62,880 nucleotides of DNA from Bacteroidota bacterium. Its GTDB lineage: Bacteria > Bacteroidota > Bacteroidia > Bacteroidales > Prolixibacteraceae. Shown here piece after piece: positions 33,444-41,900 of the stretch (position 1 is the first letter of the stretch; every line of letters starts with the position of its first letter). Under the pieces are notes generated by a model. It was given only the letters and a program-made list of their open reading frames with translations. It was not told the origin of the DNA and made no database searches. The position numbers and the translations under genes are program-made. The stretch covers positions 1 through 62,880 of the forward strand of contig JAHEYT010000050.1 of the NCBI GenBank assembly GCA_023251455.1. The letters are read 5' to 3'.

Positions 33444-34024
33444 ACTGGATTGATTATAGCCTGACAGTTCTGATAAGTTTGCCCATTTTGGCAACGTTTG
33501 TATTGGGCGCCTTTCTGGCTCGAAAAGGGAAAAGCGCCATGGGGAAACCAACGATTCAACCGGCCTTGTTTTATACTGGTAAATTCTTGCTTTTCGCTGT
33601 CTGGGCTTTGTTCTGGGTTGTCTCTTTGTTTCCTGAATATAGGAATATTGTGCCATTTCAGATTCAGAACCAGATTCCTGACGTTCAGAAACTGATGGCA
33701 GTTGTATTTTTAATTCCGGCCAATCTGATTATCGTTCCGGCATATCTTTCAATGGGCTTGATTACCAATATCGGCTTGCCTACCGGGAAGCACGAATTAC
33801 GAACCGGAGGAATTTACCGTATCAGTAGAAACCCGATGTATGCCAGTTTTATATTCCTCAATACAGCTGCATTTCTATTCATTCCAAGCATACTTTTACT
33901 TGCCGTTATGATTTATGGAATGGTCGTTCATCATTTTATCATTTTAGGAGAGGAGAAATACCTGGAATCAGAATTTGGTGCCGAATACCTCGACTACAAA
34001 TCGAAGGTAGCCAGGTACTTCTGA
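33440..34024 (+). CDS. Isoprenylcysteine carboxyl methyltransferase-like (ICMT/PEMT family) membrane protein
   Basis: 194 residues with five or so hydrophobic helices and the C-terminal SAM-binding signature of the ICMT/PEMT family: GGIYRISRNPMYASFIF, then HHFIILGEEKYLESEFGAEYLDYKSKV. Bacterial members have mostly unknown acceptors (lipids or small molecules). It is translationally coupled to the HMA chaperone-like gene (ATGA overlap). The next gene is convergent, 11 bases away, and no terminator hairpin was seen between them. Confidence 0.85.
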   Translation: MNWIDYSLTVLISLPILATFVLGAFLARKGKSAMGKPTIQPALFYTGKFLLFAVWALFWVVSLFPEYRNIVPFQIQNQIPDVQKLMAVVFLIPANLIIVPAYLSMGLITNIGLPTGKHELRTGGIYRISRNPMYASFIFLNTAAFLFIPSILLLAVMIYGMVVHHFIILGEEKYLESEFGAEYLDYKSKVARYF

Positions 34025-34035
34025 TTTATATAGCC

Positions 34036-35514
34036 TTACCGGATTTTTGTTTCCATCCACGAAATAAAATCAAATGCATTTAGCAATTGCCTTTCAAATG
34101 GATTGTTTCTCAATTCCTGTAAGCTTTCTTTCAACCTCTGAAGTTTCTTGTTCCGTATCTTTAGGTCGGGTTCCTTCACGATCAGATGAACACTTTTCAG
34201 AATTATTTCTTCACTTTTTAAGGGTTTTCCCCGTTTCCTCAGTTCGCGTTCAAACGATCGTATTTCGGATTCCAGAAAATCATTGTCTTTTTGCTCACAG
34301 CAAATCAGGATATTCATAAACCTGATGGGCTTAGTTTGCGGCAATTGACTGAATGGTTTCCCAACATTCAAAACAGGTCTGATCACTTTCATCGCTTGCC
34401 GGTAACTTGCGTTCCAGAAATACACAACCGCAGCTTGCAGAGCCACTTCGGCCTGAGTGGCAAAGGTCAATGCGGGCAGTAATTCTTCCATTTCCTTGTA
34501 CGACTGATTCAAATGGTTCAGTGCTTCAGTATAAAGTTTCTGATCGGTCAGGATAAGGTTTTCGAAAATGAAAATTAGCGGTCGAATGTTGTTTTTTGCT
34601 GATGGGAAATCATGGAGCATATTTTTCAGCTTCTCAATGAAATATGGCATTTCAGTATAATTGCCAAACCATCGGAGGTTATTAAGAATTCCGCGGATGT
34701 GATTGAGATAGAAATAGGGAGGATTTCCCCAGAGTTTGCGATTGTTTTCAAACAATTCGTTCAGCTCGTAATAAACTTTCAGGCTCGATTTGGGATTAGC
34801 CATTTTCATGAAATAGGCCGACTGAAATAACAGATGCAGTTTCTGAGCTTCAAATGAATTTTTGCTTTGGCCTGAAATAGCCTGAAGTTCATTAAATGCC
34901 AGATCGTTGAGTTTAGTTTTCTCGTCTTCGTTTCTCACCGGACCTTGTTTTATTTGTCGTAGCGAAATCAGATTGTAAAGCCCGGTATGGTTTTCGATGG
35001 CTCGCTGTTGGCGCGATACCGATTCGATCTTAGCCTGTTTCCGGATAAGCGTATCCTCGTCAACCCGATCGAATTCCAGTTGATTGCAAATGCGTATTTC
35101 GAGTTTGGCCAGAAGAAGGAAAGGACTGAATAACTCATAGTCCAGGGCTACGTCTTTGAATTTTCGGATCAGTTGCAGGCTTTCGTCAAACAGGTTTCGT
35201 TTATTCAGAAACCTGGCTTGCTGATAGGCCTTCAATACCTGAAATTCGATTTCGGTATCTGTATCTTTTGAGGAAAGGTTATCGAGCAAAGTTTGGTACA
35301 AATGATTATAGGTAATCTCAAAACTGGCTTTGGGGCGCAACTTTTGGAATTCTGCTTTTACCGAATCGGCATCGTGAGTCGTTTTCTGAATGATTTGATA
35401 AAGCAATTGGTAATCTTTCTTGCTACCATAAATCTTGCTGTGAAGACCAAAATATCTTTTGTCGGCGCTATCCATCGAGTTGATCAGGACAATCAGGCTG
35501 TTGAGTTTTGACAT
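34036..35514 (-). CDS. Hypothetical helical-repeat protein (492 aa)
   Basis: Not recognised as a named family. The protein is soluble, charged and almost entirely helical, with irregular TPR/SEL1-like pairs, for example FDESLQLIRKFKDVALDYEL, KSSLKVYYELNELFENNRKL and YTEALNHLNQSYKEMEELLP. There is no signal peptide or catalytic motif. Similar lone alpha-solenoid proteins are common in Bacteroidetes. It is transcribed alone on the minus strand, convergent with the HMA-methyltransferase pair and divergent from the ribose operon. A regulatory role through protein binding is possible but unproved. Confidence 0.75.
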   Translation of the reverse strand: MSKLNSLIVLINSMDSADKRYFGLHSKIYGSKKDYQLLYQIIQKTTHDADSVKAEFQKLRPKASFEITYNHLYQTLLDNLSSKDTDTEIEFQVLKAYQQARFLNKRNLFDESLQLIRKFKDVALDYELFSPFLLLAKLEIRICNQLEFDRVDEDTLIRKQAKIESVSRQQRAIENHTGLYNLISLRQIKQGPVRNEDEKTKLNDLAFNELQAISGQSKNSFEAQKLHLLFQSAYFMKMANPKSSLKVYYELNELFENNRKLWGNPPYFYLNHIRGILNNLRWFGNYTEMPYFIEKLKNMLHDFPSAKNNIRPLIFIFENLILTDQKLYTEALNHLNQSYKEMEELLPALTFATQAEVALQAAVVYFWNASYRQAMKVIRPVLNVGKPFSQLPQTKPIRFMNILICCEQKDNDFLESEIRSFERELRKRGKPLKSEEIILKSVHLIVKEPDLKIRNKKLQRLKESLQELRNNPFERQLLNAFDFISWMETKIR

Positions 35515-35669
35515 GCGAATGTTTTATAACAGAGTATAGACGGAAATGTTATTTAAAATATATAAATTAGTATCTGTATTTAATTTTTAATTCGCATTAA
35601 TACAGAGTTATATGTATTTTAATTTTTGAATAAATCAAATTCAAAAATATAAATAATTGTGATTATCGG

Positions 35670-35701
35670 TTTAGATAGATGATTTGAATCCGTTAAATTT
35701 G
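35670..35701 (+). promoter_or_regulatory. Probable promoter of the ribose/nucleoside operon
   Basis: TTTA (35670-35673), a 20-base spacer and TAAATTTG (35694-35701) approximate the Bacteroidetes consensus, 20 bases before the ribokinase ATG. Confidence 0.5.
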
Positions 35702-35721
35702 ATTCACCTAATTATCCTGAT

Positions 35722-36633
35722 ATGATTATTCCCAAGAATATACTCGTTATAGGAAGTTCGAATACCGATATGGTAATCAAAACTCATAGTTTTCCGACTC
35801 CGGGCGAAACCATTTTAGGCGGACGTTTTTTGATGAATGCCGGTGGTAAAGGCGCCAATCAGGCTGTAGCTGCCGTGCGCCTGGGCGGAGTTGTCACTTT
35901 TGTTGGTAAAATTGGTGATGATATCTTCGGGAAACAGGCCGTTCAACAACTGGAGGATGAAGGTATAAATGTTGATTTCGTGGCAGTTGATTCTGAAAAT
36001 CCGAGTGGTGTGGCCATGATCACGGTCGATCGAAAGGGCGAAAATTCCATTGTGGTGGCTCCCGGGTCGAACGGAACATTAAGCCCGGCCGATTTTGATA
36101 AAGCTATGACCAAACTGGATGAATCGGATTTTGTTTTGATGCAACTCGAAATTCCAATCCAAACAGTTGAATACATTGCTGCCAAGGCTGCTGAAAGGCA
36201 GAAAAAAGTAATTCTGAACCCTGCTCCGGCAGCACAACTGTCGAATGAGTTGCTTCAAAATCTATATTTAATTACTCCAAACGAAACCGAAGCCGAACTG
36301 CTGACCGGAACCCGGGTTGTTGATGAGCAATCGGCTTTGAAAGCCGCCACGCAACTCCACAATAAAGGGGTTGAGGTGGTTATTGTTACAATGGGCTCTG
36401 CCGGTGCGTTCCTGTTTGAAAACGGACATTCGGAACTAATTAGGGCCCCAAGGGTAGATGCCGTTGATACAACAGCTGCGGGCGATACGTTTAATGGTGC
36501 CTTAGTGGTGGCTTTGTCCGAAGGCAAATCTATGCGCGAGTCCATTGCATTTGCAAACCGGGCAGCATCAATCTCGGTGACTCGTATGGGTGCACAATCC
36601 TCCGTTCCATACCGAAAAGAAATCGTAAACTAA
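35722..36633 (+). CDS. rbsK: Ribokinase
   Basis: A 303-residue PfkB-family sugar kinase that phosphorylates D-ribose to ribose-5-phosphate in the cytoplasm. The N-terminal signature is GSSNTDMVIKTHSFPTPGET, followed by GGKGANQAVAAVRLGG. The C-terminal signature VDTTAAGDTFNGALVVAL carries the catalytic Asp in the GDTF motif and the anion hole. The length equals known ribokinases. It is the first gene of a four-gene unit with ADP-ribosylglycohydrolase, nucleoside hydrolase and a sugar transporter, which makes ribose the likely substrate. Confidence 0.94.
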   Translation: MIIPKNILVIGSSNTDMVIKTHSFPTPGETILGGRFLMNAGGKGANQAVAAVRLGGVVTFVGKIGDDIFGKQAVQQLEDEGINVDFVAVDSENPSGVAMITVDRKGENSIVVAPGSNGTLSPADFDKAMTKLDESDFVLMQLEIPIQTVEYIAAKAAERQKKVILNPAPAAQLSNELLQNLYLITPNETEAELLTGTRVVDEQSALKAATQLHNKGVEVVIVTMGSAGAFLFENGHSELIRAPRVDAVDTTAAGDTFNGALVVALSEGKSMRESIAFANRAASISVTRMGAQSSVPYRKEIVN

Positions 36634-36644
36634 ATAAACCAACC

Positions 36645-38270
36645 ATGAGAAGATTTTTGTTGCAGTTGATTTTACACTTGATTGCTTTGTTTTTGGTGTC
36701 TTGTGCTCCAAAGCAGGCAGCTGATACACGAACCATTTCCACGGAAACGCTAAAGGATAAGATTGCAGGAGGCTGGGCCGGGAAAATGATCGGAGTCACT
36801 TATGGTGCGCCGACTGAATTTAAGGCGCAGGGAAAAACTTTCGAGGATTCGATCAAATGGAAACCTGCTGATGTGAAAGGCTCCATCTGGCAGGACGATA
36901 TTTATGTGCAGCTTACTTTCCTGATGACCATGGACCGTTATGGTATTGATGCTCCGGCTAAAAAATTTCAGGAGTTGTTTGCAAAGGCTGGATATATGCT
37001 CTGGCATGCCAATGTTCAGGCCCGAAAGAACTATTACGACAGCATTTTTCCGCCGCAGTCGGGTCATCCCGATTACAACCTTCATGCCGATGATATTGAT
37101 TTTCAGATTGAAGCCGACTACATCGGTTTTATGTGTCCCGGAATGCCTGCGACTGCCAATCAAATTGCGGATAAAATCGGCCATATCATGAATTACGGCG
37201 ATGGTGTATATGGTGGTGTTTTTGTTGCTGCCCTTTATGCCGAAGCTTATTTCGAGAATGATATCAGCAAAATTATCGACAAAGCAATGCTCTCTATTCC
37301 GGCGGAAAGTGATTACGCAAAAATTGTGAAAGATGTTATTCTTCTTCACCAGCATTATCCGGCAGATTGGCGTGCTGCCTGGGCCGAATTGGAAGCCAAA
37401 TGGGGAAAGGTTCAGATTTGCGGCGCCGGAACCTCGTTTAACATCGATGCCAAACTTAATGGCGCTTACATTGTGATGGGTTTGCTTTATGGCGAAGGCG
37501 ATCCGGCTAAAACGATGGAAATCTCGACCCGTTGCGGACAGGATTCGGATTGTAACCCTTCGAATGCCATGGCCGTTTTGGGTGTGATGAAAGGGTTAAG
37601 CGGATTGCCTGCCGAATATCAGGAAGCTGTAAAAGCAATTGGTGATTCATTATTTGTGAATACCACTTATTCGTTCAATAAGGCCGTTGATAAAACGTTA
37701 CAATATGCTCAGAAACTGGCACTTGAAAATGGTGGCGAAGCTACCGGAAGTGAGTTGAATGCTAAAGTACAGCAACCACAGGCATTTGCACTGGAAGTGG
37801 CTTTTCCAAAACTTGTGTTTGATCGGAAAATAAGCGCATTTGCCACTGAAGGAGTTCAAATTAAAGGACATTGGAGCAATGTCGGTCCTAAAGATCCGAC
37901 TAAGCTTGAAGCAAGATCTCAGGCCACATTCAGCGGAAATGCCGGCGATGAGATTAGTTTTACGTTTGAAGGAACCGGTGTTTCGATTTCAGGGAACTGG
38001 TTTAAAGATGGTGGAAAAGCTGATGTTTTTGTGGATGGTCAGTTTAAACGCAGCATCGACTGCTATTTTAATTATTCGAATCAACAGCACGAAAATATGG
38101 ATCTGTATCATATAACCAATCTGGCGCAGGGAAAACATACGGTTAAAGTTGTTGTGAAAGGCGAGAAACGACCAGAATCAGCCGGCACAAATGTTTACAT
38201 TACTGAAGCAGTGGTATTTAAAACTGCTGACAAAATCAACGAAAATTATAAGTTCTCATTTCAGAAGTAA
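36645..38270 (+). CDS. ADP-ribosylglycohydrolase-family lipoprotein with C-terminal carbohydrate-binding-like domain
   Basis: 541 residues. A lipoprotein signal ends at lipobox FLVSC (about residue 24). The ADP-ribosylglycohydrolase fold (about 35-345) carries GGWAGKMIGVTYGAP, the metal-binding WQDDIYVQLTFL (equivalent of the family's TDDT motif), HADDIDFQIEADYIG and GQDSDCNPSNAMAVLG. The C-terminal 150 residues look like a beta-rich binding module (SFTFEGTGVSISGNWFKDGG). Its location outside the cytoplasm suggests release of ribose from extracellular ADP-ribose-like or ribosylated compounds rather than protein regulation. It is 11 bases after ribokinase. Confidence 0.88.
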   Translation: MRRFLLQLILHLIALFLVSCAPKQAADTRTISTETLKDKIAGGWAGKMIGVTYGAPTEFKAQGKTFEDSIKWKPADVKGSIWQDDIYVQLTFLMTMDRYGIDAPAKKFQELFAKAGYMLWHANVQARKNYYDSIFPPQSGHPDYNLHADDIDFQIEADYIGFMCPGMPATANQIADKIGHIMNYGDGVYGGVFVAALYAEAYFENDISKIIDKAMLSIPAESDYAKIVKDVILLHQHYPADWRAAWAELEAKWGKVQICGAGTSFNIDAKLNGAYIVMGLLYGEGDPAKTMEISTRCGQDSDCNPSNAMAVLGVMKGLSGLPAEYQEAVKAIGDSLFVNTTYSFNKAVDKTLQYAQKLALENGGEATGSELNAKVQQPQAFALEVAFPKLVFDRKISAFATEGVQIKGHWSNVGPKDPTKLEARSQATFSGNAGDEISFTFEGTGVSISGNWFKDGGKADVFVDGQFKRSIDCYFNYSNQQHENMDLYHITNLAQGKHTVKVVVKGEKRPESAGTNVYITEAVVFKTADKINENYKFSFQK

Positions 38271-38300
38271 ATCATAAATAAACCTAAGCCAACTAAACTG

Positions 38301-39290
38301 ATGAAACAATTAACCCGATTCGCTTTTATTTTTGCATTCCTGATGTTATTTTCTGGCTTTGTCGGATCAGCACAGCCAGTTAAGATTATTTTCGATTCGG
38401 ATATGGGACCCGATTTTGATGATATTGGTGCCATTACTGTCCTTCATGCATTGGCAGCAAAGGGTGAATGTGAAATTTTGGCAACAATGGCCAGCGATGG
38501 TTATCCGTATATTGCGCCAACGCTCGAAGTTTTCAATCGCTATTTTCAGAAACCCGCAATTCCGATTGGCGTTCCCGGATCGGATGCACCAGACTTTTCG
38601 TGCCCGAATCATTGGAACGATTCTTTGGTTGTGAAATATTTACCCAAGCTGAAAACCAACAATGATTATCCTTCTGCAACTGAAGTTTACCGAAGGGTTT
38701 TAGCAGCCCAACCCGATGGAAGTGTAGTTATTGTTACGGTTGGATTTTTATCGAATCTGGAGGCTCTATTGAAATCAGCTCCTGATCAGAATAGTCGACT
38801 TTCTGGAAAAGAACTGGTGACTAAAAAAGTGAAAAAGTGGGTAGCAATGGCTGGTGCATTTCCGGAAGGAAGTGAATTTAATGTGAACCGACACGCCACG
38901 GCATCAGAATATGTTATAAAGAACTGGCCAACTCCGGTCCTTTTTAGTGGCTTCGAAATTGGTGTGAAGATCATGACTGGAGGCAAAGTGGCAACTAAGG
39001 GAACCAAAGGAAGTCCGGTTCAGTGGGCATACCAGTATTGTTTGTCGAATTACGAAGACAGAAAATCGGAGAACCGCAATTCATGGGATCATACCGCAGT
39101 TTTATGCGCTGTGCGCAATCCGGAAAACTATTTTTATGTGGTTGGGAATGGAACTTTCGTTTGCAATCCTGACGGATCAAACTTGTGGAACGCTGACAAG
39201 AACTCAAATCATTCCTTTTTGGTACACAAATATCCGTATCAGAAAATCGCTGATATTTTGGACGATTTAATGCTTTACGAACCGAAATAA
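38301..39290 (+). CDS. Exported nucleoside hydrolase (IunH family)
   Basis: 329 residues with a signal peptide (about 1-24, FAFIFAFLMLFSGFVGSA). The calcium-binding nucleoside-hydrolase motif is FDSDMGPDFDDIGAI at about 31-45. It hydrolyses nucleosides to ribose and base, here in the periplasm. A C-terminal NSWDHTAVLCAV supplies the conserved Asp/His region. It lies in the middle of the ribose operon, 30 bases after the ADP-ribosylglycohydrolase gene, so both hydrolases would supply ribose to the downstream transporter and ribokinase. Base specificity is not readable. Confidence 0.9.
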   Translation: MKQLTRFAFIFAFLMLFSGFVGSAQPVKIIFDSDMGPDFDDIGAITVLHALAAKGECEILATMASDGYPYIAPTLEVFNRYFQKPAIPIGVPGSDAPDFSCPNHWNDSLVVKYLPKLKTNNDYPSATEVYRRVLAAQPDGSVVIVTVGFLSNLEALLKSAPDQNSRLSGKELVTKKVKKWVAMAGAFPEGSEFNVNRHATASEYVIKNWPTPVLFSGFEIGVKIMTGGKVATKGTKGSPVQWAYQYCLSNYEDRKSENRNSWDHTAVLCAVRNPENYFYVVGNGTFVCNPDGSNLWNADKNSNHSFLVHKYPYQKIADILDDLMLYEPK

Positions 39291-39318
39291 GCAATCATCA
39301 ATAATAAATTACAAAGCC

Positions 39319-40314
39319 ATGTACATCGTCAGTTCATATTTGTTAGCTGTAATTCTTTGTGTGATTACCATGTTGTGTTGGGGATCGTGGGCCAATACCC
39401 AGAAATTGGCGCAAAAATCCTGGCGTTTCGAATTATTTTACTGGGACTATGTGATCGGAATTCTCTTTATGTCACTCATTTTCTCATTTACAATGGGTAG
39501 TTCAGGAGAATTGGGCAGAGGTTTCCTTGAAGATATCAGTCAGGCCGAAATGAGTAAAATTGGCAACGCGTTTCTGGGTGGGATTATTTTTAATGCAGCC
39601 AATATTTTGGTTGCTGCGGCTATTTCAATTGCAGGTATGTCGGTTGCTTTTCCGGTTGGTATTGGCATTGCGCTAGTACTTGGAGTAATTGTGAATTATA
39701 TGGCCAGTCCGAAGGGAAATGCAATGTGGCTATTCACCGGTGTTGCATTGATTACAGTTGCCATTGTAATTGATGCCGTGGCTTATCGCAAAAAAGCTTC
39801 TCAATCGCATAAAGTTCCGACCAAAGGAATTGTATTATCTGTAGTTGGCGGAGTTTTGATGGCTCTGTTTTATCGTTTTGTGGCAAGTTCGATGGTTACC
39901 AATCTGGAACAACCCGAAGTTGGTTTTTTAACTCCCTATACTGCCGTATTTATATTTTCGGTAGGAATACTTATCAGCAATTTTATTTTCAATACCATCC
40001 TGATGAAACGACCATTTGAAGGTCAATCTGTAACCTATTCACAATATTTTGGCGGAAATGGCAAAGAACACTTTACAGGTATTTTGGGTGGAATGATTTG
40101 GAGTATCGGAATGACTTTCAGCATTATTGCTGCCGGAAAGGCTGGATTTGCCATTTCATACGGATTGGGCCAGGGTGCGACATTGGTAGCTGCTTTATGG
40201 GGAGTATTTATCTGGAAAGAATTTCATGGAGTAAAAGGCACGTCGGGTCTTCTGGTAACCATGTTTTTCCTGTTTTTAATTGGTATCGGTATGATTATCT
40301 ATGCCGGAATTTGA
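39319..40314 (+). CDS. GRP/RhaT-type sugar transporter, probable ribose permease (RbsU-like)
   Basis: A 331-residue inner membrane protein with ten hydrophobic segments in the drug/metabolite transporter fold. The N-terminal motif LCWGSWANTQKLAQKSWRFE and the later SISIAGMSVAFPVGIGIALVLG-like repeat are typical of glucose/ribose porter and rhamnose-symporter relatives. It is the last gene of the ribokinase operon. By context it imports ribose freed by the two exported hydrolases. Similar kinase, hydrolase and transporter sets form ribose-utilisation loci in gut Bacteroides, but no SusC/SusD pair is present here. Confidence 0.85.
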   Translation: MYIVSSYLLAVILCVITMLCWGSWANTQKLAQKSWRFELFYWDYVIGILFMSLIFSFTMGSSGELGRGFLEDISQAEMSKIGNAFLGGIIFNAANILVAAAISIAGMSVAFPVGIGIALVLGVIVNYMASPKGNAMWLFTGVALITVAIVIDAVAYRKKASQSHKVPTKGIVLSVVGGVLMALFYRFVASSMVTNLEQPEVGFLTPYTAVFIFSVGILISNFIFNTILMKRPFEGQSVTYSQYFGGNGKEHFTGILGGMIWSIGMTFSIIAAGKAGFAISYGLGQGATLVAALWGVFIWKEFHGVKGTSGLLVTMFFLFLIGIGMIIYAGI

Positions 40315-40487
40315 AAATAATCATAATCAGCAAATTCGTTTATTTTGGGGTGAAATATTTCTTTTTGTTGGTTTTGATCAACCAGAACGATAGAATGATA
40401 GTTCATTTCTAGGGTTTAGAAAGTGGTCCTTTTAATGACTAGGTTTTTGTTTTCAATTAGTTTAGCTTTGGTAGAGGAATTGAAAAC

Positions 40488-41057
40488 ATGAAGAAATCTG
40501 CCCTTTCATTTAAGAGTTATTATGAAGGTTCTTTTAGTAAAGATGATCAATCTGAATCTAAAAAACTTGCTGCTGAGTTTTTTGCAGAGTTCATTCATTA
40601 TACTCCAATTAAGCTTGAATTACTCGATTCGTATCTAAATACTGGTCATATTGACTATTTCTACCAATCGTTATCAGACTTAAAATATCTGGTCGAATTT
40701 TCAGATAGTTTAAATCGCTATTGGTACTTGTTACGAGCTTATTCCAGCGCACTTTCAAAATTGAAAGCCGATCAGTCGGTTAAAAATGCAAAAAAACTAT
40801 ACAGTCATTATTTCGAGATATATGGTGACAGACGAATGCTCAGGAATGAGCATTGGTTTGAGAAAAAGCGTTGGGAATTTTTAGATGAGTTACAACTCAT
40901 TTATAGAGAGGACGAGCTTTCCGATTTTGTCTTTAAATATCAGCAGGTTATGGCCGAAAATCTGAAAATATACGTGTCGTTTATAATGGATTTAATTGCT
41001 GATTTAAAAAAGCTTCAGGTTTTGCCCAAGCCAGCCAATAGGTTAAAGGTGGGTTAG
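40488..41057 (+). CDS. Hypothetical protein (189 aa, helical)
   Basis: No family recognised. It is a soluble, helix-rich protein rich in Tyr, Leu, Lys and Ser, with no signal peptide or membrane helix and no catalytic motif. The middle part (SLNRYWYLLRAYSSALSKLK) has weak repeat character. It has its own gap on both sides (about 170 bases) and precedes a receiver-only regulator gene by 171 bases, so a functional pair is possible but not shown. Coding is supported by length, absence of overlap and usual codon composition. Confidence 0.6.
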   Translation: MKKSALSFKSYYEGSFSKDDQSESKKLAAEFFAEFIHYTPIKLELLDSYLNTGHIDYFYQSLSDLKYLVEFSDSLNRYWYLLRAYSSALSKLKADQSVKNAKKLYSHYFEIYGDRRMLRNEHWFEKKRWEFLDELQLIYREDELSDFVFKYQQVMAENLKIYVSFIMDLIADLKKLQVLPKPANRLKVG

Positions 41058-41157
41058 TTCTGACTTTGCCGTTTAGTTTCTTTTCGGGTTGATCCTGTTT
41101 TTTCGAACTTTCATTCAATGTGGATCATTTAGAACATCGTGATTTATTAAACTTCTT

Positions 41158-41179
41158 TATCTTTGTCCAAGTATATTTG
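41158..41179 (+). promoter_or_regulatory. Tandem -7-like boxes before the receiver gene
   Basis: TATCTTTG (41158-41165) and TATATTTG (41172-41179) both match TAnnTTTG, 50-64 bases before the chosen ATG at 41229. They lie upstream of or at the longer possible start (41193), so that start cannot be excluded on this basis. Confidence 0.35.
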
Positions 41180-41228
41180 ATCATAAAACTCTTTGATTTT
41201 TATCGTTTCTGGCTCAACAAAGATAGAT

Positions 41229-41618
41229 ATGGAAATTTTGAAAGACCCGAAAATTATGCTTGTTGATGACAATAAAGTCAATCAAAGGTTAGCATTGCTG
41301 ATTTTCCGTCAGATCGGATTTACGTGTGATATTGCATCTGACGGGATGGAGGCATTTGAAATGTATAAGCAGAAAAGATATGACCTCATTTTTATGGATA
41401 TACAGATGCCGGTTCTGGATGGCATGGAATCAACTCAACTGATTCGTGCATTTGAAAAGGATTCGGAAACCTTGCATCGGGCTATGATTGTCGCTCTTAG
41501 CGGAAGTGAACTTAACGAGAATAAAGGTGCCTGCCTGGAGATTGGAATGGATGATTTCATTGAAAAGCCAATCCGGGTCGAAAGTTTACGTGAATATATT
41601 TCCAAATTGAGTAGCTAA
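41229..41618 (+). CDS. Receiver-only response regulator
   Basis: A 129-residue single receiver domain from MEILKDPKIMLVDDNK. It carries the acidic pocket VDDN, phospho-acceptor Asp57 (YDLIFMDIQMPVLDG), the Ser/Thr switch in VALSGSEL and Lys in IEKPIRV. There is no output domain, so it probably relays phosphate to or from hybrid kinases, or acts by binding. The sequence resembles receivers attached to hybrid histidine kinases (MDIQMPVLDG), hinting that it was derived from one. A start 12 codons upstream is possible but adds no domain. Confidence 0.88.
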   Translation: MEILKDPKIMLVDDNKVNQRLALLIFRQIGFTCDIASDGMEAFEMYKQKRYDLIFMDIQMPVLDGMESTQLIRAFEKDSETLHRAMIVALSGSELNENKGACLEIGMDDFIEKPIRVESLREYISKLSS

Positions 41619-41867
41619 TTTTATAAGTTCTTACCGGTATATCTCAGGTTTCTCAATCAATTAAATAATGCCATCGGGAATCGTTTCCCGGAATTTCAAT
41701 TTCATTTGTCTCGTTAATCTAAATCCCAATTATTTATTTAAGTTTAATTAACTATCTGTTTTGCAGATCGATGTGTCGTGTTTGTTTATAATCGATTTGT
41801 TAATAAATCTTATTATTTAGAACCGTATTAAATTCTGTATCTTGTTGTAATACTGATCGATCCTTGA

Positions 41868-41875
41868 TACTTTTA
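41868..41875 (+). promoter_or_regulatory. Possible -7 box before the propeller cluster
   Basis: TACTTTTA resembles TAnnTTTG with one mismatch, 25 bases before the first propeller gene, and is preceded by GTTG about 20 bases upstream. The match is weak. Confidence 0.25.
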
Positions 41876-41900
41876 CAAAAAATCAATTTAAGCTGTAACT

